Below are positions 18,401 to 24,142 of a DNA stretch of 64,000 nt, in pieces. The stretch comes from DSUN01 sp035527715 (GTDB lineage: Bacteria > Planctomycetota > PUPC01 > DSUN01): positions 72,926 to 136,925 of the forward strand of contig DATKZY010000008.1 in assembly GCA_035527715.1 (NCBI GenBank). The letters are read 5' to 3'. Under the pieces are notes generated by a model. That model did no database searches. It was not told the origin of the DNA and was given only the letters and a program-made list of their open reading frames with translations. The position numbers and the translations under genes were made by a program. Numbering within the stretch: the stretch's first letter is position 1; every line of letters starts with the position of its first letter.

Positions 18401-19019
18401 GATCCCGGACTGGTACCGCCGTGAGGTCCCCGCTCACCGTGTCCGCATCACCCGCCCGTTCTGGCTGGGCAAGGGCGAAGTCACGCAGAAGCAGTGGCTG
18501 GCGGTCATGGGCAAGAACCCGAGCCAGTACCTGGGACCCCAGAACCCCGTCGAGCGGGTGAGCTGGGACGACTGCCAGGCCTTCACTGGCACCCTGGGGG
18601 CGCGACTCGGCGACAAGCGCCTGCGCCTCCCGACCGAGGCGGAATGGGAGTATGCCTGCCGCGGCGGCTCCGCGGCGCTCTTCTCCGGCGGCGACAGCGT
18701 GCCGCACCTGATGGACCACGCCTGGTTCTACAACAACTCGGGCCAGAAGCCCCATCCCATAGGCCAGAGAAAGCCCAACGCGTGGGGGCTGCACGACATG
18801 CACGGCAACGCGTGGGAATGGTGCCAGGACGCGTATGCCAGCTACAAGGCGGACGCGCAGACCGACCCCGCGGGCTCCCCCCGCGGCTTCGGCCGCATCA
18901 TCCGGGGCGGCGCCTGGTACAACTACCCCGGCTACTGCCGGTCCGCCTCGCGGTCATGGCTGAACCAGAAGGACGCCGAGTACTACTGCGGCTTCCGCCT
19001 GGCCAGGTCCCTGCAGTGA
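15435..19019 (+). CDS. Ser/Thr protein kinase fused to FGE/SUMF1-like domain, membrane-spanning
   Basis: Numbering is from GTG 15435 (1194 residues). That GTG lies inside the previous gene and has no clear ribosome site; an in-frame CTG at 15513 after GGGAGAAGAG is an alternative start. A zinc ribbon (CPKC 34-37, CPGC 53-56) precedes a complete kinase: GRGGMG loop 82-87, K104, HRD 196-198, DFG 216-218, then a TP-x-YMPPE activation segment. A membrane helix spans about 379-399. The outer part holds a CBM6-like domain (about 510-640), a helical stretch, and an FGE-like domain (about 950-1194) with RLPTEAEWEYACRGG, HGNAWEWCQD and RGGAW. The FGE copper-binding cysteine pair is not clearly kept, so sulfatase activation is unlikely. 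A ligand- or sugar-sensing receptor kinase is my inference. Confidence 0.85.
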   Translation: MAGGERRLGRGASEQEVASRPDGRRELRKHAARCPKCGHLVDFGTGGGESAVCPGCGALLKVPSDPLIGSTLGEFGILELLGRGGMGAVYKARQVSLDRLVALKVLPESLSRNAAFAERFRREARAAAAVRHPNIIEVHAVGEDQGHQFIAMEFIEGETLAARLKREGRLDPGPALDILRQTAAALRKAHDAGILHRDIKPSNILLDADGLVKVADFGLAKRPDKDVSVTQTGHNLGTPLYMPPEVCRGRKADARSDLYSLGATFYQVLAGRPPFEGESSAELVAKHIEAALVPLQQLAADAPSALCRLIHRLLRKDPAERYQSAAEVLEALAKVEARVARPAPTGSATTHTAPTRPARERRRAAAVTAPRAGRRSRRALALGAAVAVAAIALVLLLALRGKRTEPRATSRAMVPVATPPSPPRPEQGPATPAPDAREAEARDLFDFARRAAGSGTWLSADTYLGKLDRTCADTKFCAANRAAIDALRAKIKAALTQPADVAQDVIVLKTGDAVIRSSSPDGPWLKYETDRASLRDWRHSEDSVSWQFSIGEPGRYEVAAVYSMGNREGGSTYSVGVGTQVLKGVVSNTDGWDDFREWKLGTLSFAAPGTVLLSVRPTQIRPDCHLMDLRSLILRRLKPDGTPIVPPTADPPPPSGKQTTVENRPPEPKPPTPEPKAGTEGIRKAAAAYARESDKVWALLGERKYDEAGKLIEERATRPELKLAAEHIQADREAVSLLGEFWRAVEKGLPALKGRTLVLGGVGGTVESIEGGVITLRTPVGETQRSSMRELAAQQAAHCSGLGSASDAHGSLLLGVFLLAECADLDDAAEALAKAGGGPAVALYRSRLRAVALDSQDASARAAWRRIESAAGEGRLTRNVARQLQGMLDEFVKQHGKAGYCRELQEPTRTLKARIEQALVPPVYTQWPFSAAEARRRQEETATFLGVKDEEELDLGGGVKLTLVLIPAGEFVMGSPEKPPPELARLEGAIPDWYRREVPAHRVRITRPFWLGKGEVTQKQWLAVMGKNPSQYLGPQNPVERVSWDDCQAFTGTLGARLGDKRLRLPTEAEWEYACRGGSAALFSGGDSVPHLMDHAWFYNNSGQKPHPIGQRKPNAWGLHDMHGNAWEWCQDAYASYKADAQTDPAGSPRGFGRIIRGGAWYNYPGYCRSASRSWLNQKDAEYYCGFRLARSLQ

Positions 19020-19050
19020 TCGCCCCGCCCTTGCCGTTGCCGTCGCCCAC

Positions 19051-19079
19051 TTGACTTTCCCGTCCTTCCGCCATAGTCT
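19051..19079 (+). promoter_or_regulatory. Sigma-70-like promoter of the DUF1080-symporter genes
   Basis: TTGACT (19051-19056) and TAGTCT (19074-19079) with a 17-base spacer, 51 bases before the ATG at 19130. Confidence 0.6.
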
Positions 19080-19129
19080 GGCAGAGCGCTGCTTCTGTCC
19101 GAAGGCCGCCACTGCTGGAGGAGTATCCC

Positions 19130-19906
19130 ATGTCGAGGCTGGCTCAGGGTCCGCTTGTGTGGCTGCTGTGCCTCATGTCGGTGGCGCTCGCCGGCGAGGA
19201 GACGGCCGGGCCGGGCTACACGCCGCAGGTGGACAAGGAGGGCTGGGAAATCCTCTTCGACGGCAAGAACATTGACGCCTGGGACGCCGATCCGAAGGCC
19301 GGCGTGTGGGCCATCAACGAGCAGGGCGAGCTGTACCCCGCCAAGGGCGGCCGCACGATCTTCACGAAGCAGCGCTACTGCGACTTCACGCTCGAACTCG
19401 AATTCAAGATGGGCGGCGGCAAGAAGGCCAACAGCGGCGTCTTCCTCCGCGTCCACAACAAGGGCCAGGAAGTCAACACGGGGATGGAGGTGCAGATCCT
19501 CGACAACGCCGACTACAAGGTGCCCTTCAACGCGGGCAATGCCAATGGGGCGCTCTACGGCCTCGTGCGCCCCGCGGTGGACGCCAACAAGCCCATCGGC
19601 GAGTGGAACCAGATGCGCATCACGGCCAACGACAACCTGGTGACCGTGGAGATGAACGGCAAGGAGATTGTGAAGGCCGACCTGAACCAGTGGACGACGC
19701 CGAAGAAGAACCCCGACGGCTCGGGAAACAAGTTCCCGCACGCCATCGGGCTGCTGCCGCGCGAGGGCTTCATCGGGTTCCAGAACTACGGCGGCTCGCC
19801 CGTCGCCTTCCGCAACGTCCGCCTGAAGGCCCTCAGCGACCGCAAGGCGCAGTTCACCGGCAAGGAGCCGATCGCCCAGGTGCTGCGCAAGGCCGACGCC
19901 CAGTGA
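19130..19906 (+). CDS. DUF1080 (3-keto-disaccharide hydrolase) family exported protein
   Basis: 258 residues from ATG 19130 after GGAGGAG. A signal peptide (SRLAQGPLVWLLCLMSVALAG) leads a jelly-roll DUF1080 domain. The hallmark segments are GWEILFDGKNIDAWD, a DFTLELEFK strand, ANSGVFLRVH, GMEVQILDN and GFIGFQNYGG near the end. Members are concanavalin-like sugar-binding or -cleaving proteins; some cleave 3-keto-glycosides made by exported Gfo/Idh oxidoreductases, of which three genes (one broken) lie in this window. It is followed 26 bases later by a sodium symporter gene, suggesting uptake of a released sugar. Confidence 0.9.
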   Translation: MSRLAQGPLVWLLCLMSVALAGEETAGPGYTPQVDKEGWEILFDGKNIDAWDADPKAGVWAINEQGELYPAKGGRTIFTKQRYCDFTLELEFKMGGGKKANSGVFLRVHNKGQEVNTGMEVQILDNADYKVPFNAGNANGALYGLVRPAVDANKPIGEWNQMRITANDNLVTVEMNGKEIVKADLNQWTTPKKNPDGSGNKFPHAIGLLPREGFIGFQNYGGSPVAFRNVRLKALSDRKAQFTGKEPIAQVLRKADAQ

Positions 19907-19932
19907 CGCACGCCGCGAAGGGGTGAACACCG

Positions 19933-21834
19933 GTGGACACGTTCGCCACGAACTTCTCGATGCTCGACTGGTGGATCGTCGGCGCCTACCTCGCCATCTC
20001 GGTCGCGATCGGCGTGGTGGTGAACAAGTACATCCACAGCGTGTCCGACTACATGCTCGGCGGGCGCGGGGCCGGCACGGCGCTCAACGCCGCGACGTTC
20101 ATCGGCACCGGCCTCGGCCTCGTGACCATCATGTACGCCTCGATGGACGGCTTCAGCAAGGGCTTCGCGTTCATGATCCTGCCGCTCATCGGGCTGGCCG
20201 TGGGGCTCACGCTCGGCTCGACAGGCTTCGTGATCCGGCGGCTGCGCGAGCAGCGCCTGGTGACCCTGCCCGAATACTTCCAGCGGCGCTACAGCCGCTC
20301 GGTCCGCGTGACGGCGGGCATCATCTGCGCCCTGGCGGGCATCCTCAACATGGGCCTCTTCCCCAAGATGGGCGCCGTGTTCGTCACCTACTCGACCGGC
20401 CTCGGCCGCTCGCAGCCCATCAGCGTCCAGGACTGGCCCGGCTTCTGCGCCAAGCTCACCGAGGCCGGCGCCGCCGGCACGCCCAGCCCGCACAAGCGGC
20501 TGTTCGAGGTGCTGCCTGAGGACGCGCGGGCGGCGGTCGAGCAAGGCGCGGGGGACGAGTCGCAGCGGGCCGCCGTCCTCAAGGCGCTCAACGGCATCCT
20601 GAGCCAGCGCGATTTCTACAGCAAGAGGGACTTCGCGGCCGTGACGCTTCCCGCGGAAGCCGAGGACCTGTTGAAACTCGGCCCGGAGAAGCTGTCGGAG
20701 CCGAGCGTCGAGCAGCTCAACCGCCTGCTCCTCGAGGCGGCCTACCCGAGGGTCATCGTCGAGAGCGCCTGGCGGCAGGAGCTTACGGTAAACCTCATCA
20801 TGTCTGCCCTCATCCTCCTCGTGCTCCTCTACACGGTGCTGGGCGGCATGGTGTCGGTGATCGTGACAGACTACATGCAATTCATCGTCCTGAGCATCGG
20901 GCTCGGGCTGGGCCTCTACTTCTGCCTGGCTCGCCCCGACCTGGGCTGGGACCACATGGTCGGGGCGCTGAAGCAGCACCGGGGCGCGGCGGCCTTCAAC
21001 CCCGTCCACGCCAACTCCTACGGCTGGGTGTGGGTGATCTGGATGGCCATGCACTTCGCGGCGGCCGCGCTCTGCTGGGCGCCCGAGGCCACGCGGGCGC
21101 TGACCTCGAAGGACCCGGCGACCACGAAGCGAACCTTCCTCTTCGGCTCGCCCGGGCAATTCGTCCGCCTGGCGCTCCCCGCCCTCCTGGCCATCGCGGC
21201 CTTCTGCTTCGTGGCGCAGAACCGCGAGCTGACCGCTCACTTCTTCCCCAACGGCCTGGGCGGCAAGGCGGAGAACGCCGGCCAGGCCATGCCGCTGCTG
21301 CTCGGCAAGATCGTGCCGGCGGGCCTCCTCGGCGTCCTCGTCGCCGGGCTGATGGCCGCCTTCATGTCCACCCACGACAGCTACTTCCTCTGCTGGTCGT
21401 CGGTGATCACCCGCGACATCATCGCGCCGCTGAGGCGGGAGCGGCTGAACGACCGCCAGCAGATTCGGATCGCGCGGATCGCGATCCTGTGCATCGGCGC
21501 GTTCCTGCTCGTCTGGGGCGTGTGGTACAAGCTCCCCGACAGCGTGTGGAACTACATGGCGGTGACGGGCAGCGTGTGGCTGTGCGGCTCGGTCGTTGTG
21601 CTGGTCGGCGGCATGTATTGGAAGCGGGCCTCCAGCGCCGGCGCCCTGGCCGCCCTCCTCGGCGGCCTCATGTCCATCCCCGTCATCTTCCTCCCCGAGG
21701 ACCTCAAGAACGACACCCTGCTGATGGGCCAGATCGGGCTAGAGAACTACGCCTTCTGTGTCGTCCTGTTCGTCTTCTTCTCCCTTCGCTATCCCGACCG
21801 AAAAGGGTCGCCCGCGCAGGAGACGCGACCATGA
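19933..21834 (+). CDS. Sodium:solute symporter (SSS family)
   Basis: 633 residues from GTG 19933. About 13 membrane helices; the first, SMLDWWIVGAYLAISVAIGV, is followed by the family signature YMLGGRGAG. The segment AATFIGTGLGLVTIMYA corresponds to the sodium-site helix. An unusually long extramembrane loop of about 110 residues (near 155-265, from STGLGRSQPISVQ to ESAWRQELTV) interrupts helices 4-5; it is rich in charged residues and may be cytoplasmic or periplasmic. The stop codon overlaps the next start (ATGA). Likely substrate: a sugar or sugar acid released by the DUF1080 protein, by context only. Confidence 0.9.
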   Translation: MDTFATNFSMLDWWIVGAYLAISVAIGVVVNKYIHSVSDYMLGGRGAGTALNAATFIGTGLGLVTIMYASMDGFSKGFAFMILPLIGLAVGLTLGSTGFVIRRLREQRLVTLPEYFQRRYSRSVRVTAGIICALAGILNMGLFPKMGAVFVTYSTGLGRSQPISVQDWPGFCAKLTEAGAAGTPSPHKRLFEVLPEDARAAVEQGAGDESQRAAVLKALNGILSQRDFYSKRDFAAVTLPAEAEDLLKLGPEKLSEPSVEQLNRLLLEAAYPRVIVESAWRQELTVNLIMSALILLVLLYTVLGGMVSVIVTDYMQFIVLSIGLGLGLYFCLARPDLGWDHMVGALKQHRGAAAFNPVHANSYGWVWVIWMAMHFAAAALCWAPEATRALTSKDPATTKRTFLFGSPGQFVRLALPALLAIAAFCFVAQNRELTAHFFPNGLGGKAENAGQAMPLLLGKIVPAGLLGVLVAGLMAAFMSTHDSYFLCWSSVITRDIIAPLRRERLNDRQQIRIARIAILCIGAFLLVWGVWYKLPDSVWNYMAVTGSVWLCGSVVVLVGGMYWKRASSAGALAALLGGLMSIPVIFLPEDLKNDTLLMGQIGLENYAFCVVLFVFFSLRYPDRKGSPAQETRP

Positions 21835-21998
21835 ACGGCTGGATCACCTTCTGGACGATTGCCTGCACCGTCGGCTTTGCGGCGTTCTACCTGCTCGTCC
21901 TGGTAGTCGTCCCCCTCGGCGCGCTCGACCTCGTCAAGCTCTTCAAGCACCTGAAGGCCGGCGGCGACAGGGACAGTGAGGCCGACGAGGCGAGATAG
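21831..21998 (+). CDS. 55-residue single-span membrane protein coupled to the symporter
   Basis: ATG 21831 overlaps the symporter stop as ATGA, so translation is probably coupled. The product MNGWITFWTIACTVGFAAFY... has one hydrophobic helix at about residues 4-33 and a charged C-terminal tail (LKAGGDRDSEADEAR). Small partner subunits of this shape occur beside some SSS transporters. I do not know a family name for this one. The frame and the tight overlap make it a likely real gene. Confidence 0.75.
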   Translation: MNGWITFWTIACTVGFAAFYLLVLVVVPLGALDLVKLFKHLKAGGDRDSEADEAR

Positions 21999-22234
21999 CC
22001 TCGCCTGGCTCTTGGTGAGCAATGCCACCGACCCTGGGAGAGGGCGATGACATGCGTCACCATAAGCCCATAAGCCCACAGGATTTCCATGTCAGCGGCG
22101 TGACAGGCACCGCGCCCGCCGCGCCCGCCGCGCCCGCGTGCAGTGCCGGACGCCAATCTACCTATCATGTGCCCTACAAGAGGGGCCGGCCGGCCTAGCT
22201 GAGGGCCAGATGGGCCGCGATGGCTAGACGTGGT

Positions 22235-22648
22235 CTACTGCGCGTCCACCAGAATCTCGAATTCAACGTCGCCCAAGCTCGTATGGCGCCATTTGAAGCG
22301 GGTCTCCTCGACCCACTGCGCGATCTTGAAAGCGACATTGGCGAGCCTCGGTTTGCACAGGTGTGCAGCGTGGTTGCGGCTCTGGATTGCAAGGTGGATC
22401 TCAGCGTCCTTAGCGGAGGCCTTCATGATTGGCGCTTTGTCCGAAACAGTTTCAGTCGTCTTGACAACAGACACGATGTCGCTATCTGGCGACACGATCG
22501 TGGCCGAGCTTGGGTTCTCCGACGATCGCCAGAAGATGTCTTCCAGATCGCGCCCTACGAATCCCCCTGTCCAGACAAGTCTGAGGGTGTAGTCACGCGG
22601 AAGGTACAGGATGCCAACAGGGGCCTCCTTCGCTTGGAACGTGTAAGT
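22235..22648 (-). pseudogene. 5'-truncated gene, hypothetical protein, cut at a palindrome
   Basis: On the minus strand an open frame of about 138 codons ends with VEFEILVDAQ and a TAG stop at 22235. Its upstream limit, an in-frame TAG at 22651-22649, falls three bases before the 110-base palindrome at 22654. No usable start with a ribosome site exists except a weak GTG at 22495 (86 residues). The translation looks like natural protein (LYLPRDYTLRLVWTGGF; QWVEETRFKWRHTSLG). Third-position GC is clearly lower than in neighbouring genes, suggesting transferred DNA. I read this as a gene whose 5' end was removed by the palindromic element. The function is not recognised. Confidence 0.6.
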
Positions 22649-22653
22649 CTAGG

Positions 22654-22763
22654 GGTGTCACATCTTTATTTTTGAATTATCCGAGCATTCCCCACTCTCG
22701 CACTGAGAGCGGCGCCTCGCCGAACACGTGGGGAGAATAATTCAAAAATAAAGATGTGACACC
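22654..22763. repeat. 110-bp palindromic element with AT-rich 27-bp perfect arms
   Basis: Arms at 22654-22680 and 22737-22763 are perfect 27-bp reverse complements (GGTGTCACATC, then A/T-rich sequence). The 56-base centre has smaller inverted repeats (TCCCCA with TGGGGA; CTCTCG with TGAGAG). CTAG sits at or just outside each end (22649-22652 and 22762-22765), as a 4-base target duplication might. The AT content contrasts sharply with the GC-rich surroundings. No transposase is present. It resembles REP/REPIN or MITE elements moved in trans. Confidence 0.85.
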
Positions 22764-22847
22764 TAGAGAGACCGAGTCACTTCTGCGCTCCGGTGCCTGA
22801 CACCCATGAGATCCTTGTCGGAGGGGCTGCGACGGGGGGCCGGGCGT

Positions 22848-23066
22848 TCATTCCGCGCGGGTGTTCTTGCGGGCAGGCTTGCGGGGTTTGGTTCTGGGCT
22901 TCAGGCCGAAGAAGGGGGCGAAGCGGCTGGCGGCTACGCGGCGGCGGAAGTAGGCGAGCAATTGGTCCTGGCCCATTCCACGGGTTTCGGCGTAGATCTT
23001 CTCCTGGATGCGGCGCTTCATCTCGACGCAGTCGAAGCCCTTTGCGGGAGCGGCTGGCTTGTTCAT
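22848..23066 (-). CDS. Small basic partner of the PIN protein (antitoxin-like)
   Basis: 72 residues from ATG 23066, overlapping the PIN gene stop by four bases (ATGA). The segment EMKRRIQEKIYAETRGMGQDQLLAYFRRRV is an amphipathic helical stretch of a kind often encoded beside PIN-domain genes. The C-terminus is very basic (KPRTKPRKPARKNTRAE). In ordinary VapBC the antitoxin comes first; here the PIN gene comes first. It is probably the antitoxin or stabilising partner, by position. A diverged copy of its 3' end lies at 23755-23848. Confidence 0.65.
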   Translation of the reverse strand: MNKPAAPAKGFDCVEMKRRIQEKIYAETRGMGQDQLLAYFRRRVAASRFAPFFGLKPRTKPRKPARKNTRAE

Positions 23067-23536
23067 TGCTCGGCCTCCAGAATCTTCACGACGTCGGCGG
23101 GCGTGAGGATGATGACCATGCCGTAGCCGTGGGCGAGGTTGACGCCGTTGAACGCCCTGACGCGGGCCGGGTTGACCAGGTGGCGGAAGTTCCAGGACAC
23201 AACGACATCGGCGCGGGCTACGGTGGCTTGGGCCACGTGCATGGCATCGTCGGCGTACTTGCGGGTGACCACGCCCGCCGCAAGGTATGCCTCGCGCAGA
23301 GCCACGGCCTCTGCTGACAGGGAGAGGCGCTCGGCACCGGTGTGCGCGATCTCTTCCAGGAGTGCCTGGACTTCCTCGCGGGCGTCGGATATCTCGGCTG
23401 CCAGGGTTTCGGAGATCAACGGCACGATGGTGCCGCGGCGGATCGCAGCAACGAACTCCCGCGACGGCTCCGCGAACTCCGCATCGAAGGGGCCGCCCAC
23501 AGCGGAGGCATCGAGGTATGCTCTCATTGCCTTCAC
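23063..23536 (-). CDS. PIN-domain protein (VapC-like nuclease)
   Basis: 157 residues from GTG 23536, with GAGG seven bases upstream. The PIN fold shows YLDASAVGGPFD (acidic D9), an ETLAAEI helix with E43, and DDAMHVAQA with D97, followed by ADVVVSWNFRHLV (D110). These are the four acidic positions that bind metal for RNA cleavage in PIN nucleases. The downstream gene overlaps as ATGA, making a two-gene toxin-antitoxin-like module of reversed order. Such modules are often carried on islands; here it sits next to repeats and gene fragments. Confidence 0.8.
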   Translation of the reverse strand: MKAMRAYLDASAVGGPFDAEFAEPSREFVAAIRRGTIVPLISETLAAEISDAREEVQALLEEIAHTGAERLSLSAEAVALREAYLAAGVVTRKYADDAMHVAQATVARADVVVSWNFRHLVNPARVRAFNGVNLAHGYGMVIILTPADVVKILEAEQ

Positions 23537-23754
23537 CGGATTGCCTCAACCTGTCTTTACGCGAATGCCTGCTCCGGCGAGCGCCGCCGGAATGGGTCCG
23601 TGTCGGCTCCAGACCCTCCGGCTAGCATGTTACCCCCATTGGCCCTGAAACGCAAGAGCGATCCGTAAGCAGAGGCGCTCGATCTCCTTCCTTCCGACGC
23701 AACTCCGGGGCCACCTTACTTGATTCGAGGGGGCTGCAACGGGGGGCCGGGCGT

Positions 23755-23848
23755 TCATTCCGCACCGGTGTTCTTGCGGACACGCTTGCGGGGTTTGTTC
23801 CTGGGCTTCAGGCCGAAGAAGGGGGCGAAGCGGCTGGCGGCTACGCGG
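23755..23848 (-). pseudogene. Partial duplicate of the PIN-partner gene (3' end only)
   Basis: About 120 bases here match the 3' end and downstream flank of the gene at 22848-23066 (compare 22821-22939 with 23728-23847). The reading frame encodes RVAASRFAPFFGLKPRNKPR, then KRVRKNTGAE and a TGA stop. No 5' part and no PIN gene accompany it. The surrounding 23537-24142 is otherwise gene-free. Several substitutions have accumulated, so the copy is not very recent. Confidence 0.8.
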
Positions 23849-23897
23849 CATCTTCTCTGCTGGCTCGGCTCCTCTGCGTGAGATCGTCTTCGCTCCA

Positions 23898-23968
23898 CTT
23901 GGCGGCCTTGGCGTCTTGGCGGTCAGAAGGGAGCCTGTCTCAACCGCCAAGTCGCCAAGAACGCCAAG
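23898..23968. repeat. Inverted repeat of the CTTGGCG/CGCCAAG type
   Basis: Arms at 23898-23923 and 23943-23968 pair at roughly 22-23 of 26 positions and consist of degenerate CTTGGCG units. The left arm directly abuts the truncated PIN-partner copy, so the two rearrangements may be connected. A further short run of the same units lies near 24041-24058. Confidence 0.7.
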
Positions 23969-24142
23969 GGGCCGGAGGCCGGGCGGCGAGAGCTGTTGGC
24001 AACCTGTAGGAGGTCCCCGGACGCGGCGTGCGAGCCCTAAGCGCCAAGAACGCAAGGTGTTACGATGACGGCCCCAAGTCCTACAGATTGCCAAATCCAG
24101 GGGCGGGGGGATTGGCAACCTGTCGCCTGTTGGCGGCCTAGC

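Noticed and set aside
15435..19019. Sulfatase-activating FGE function
   Set aside because: The cysteine pair expected for the copper site is not conserved, and no sulfatase gene is nearby.
22220..22675. Plus-strand ORF over the truncated gene
   Set aside because: The minus-strand frame has better third-position GC and protein-like composition; the plus frame runs into the palindrome.
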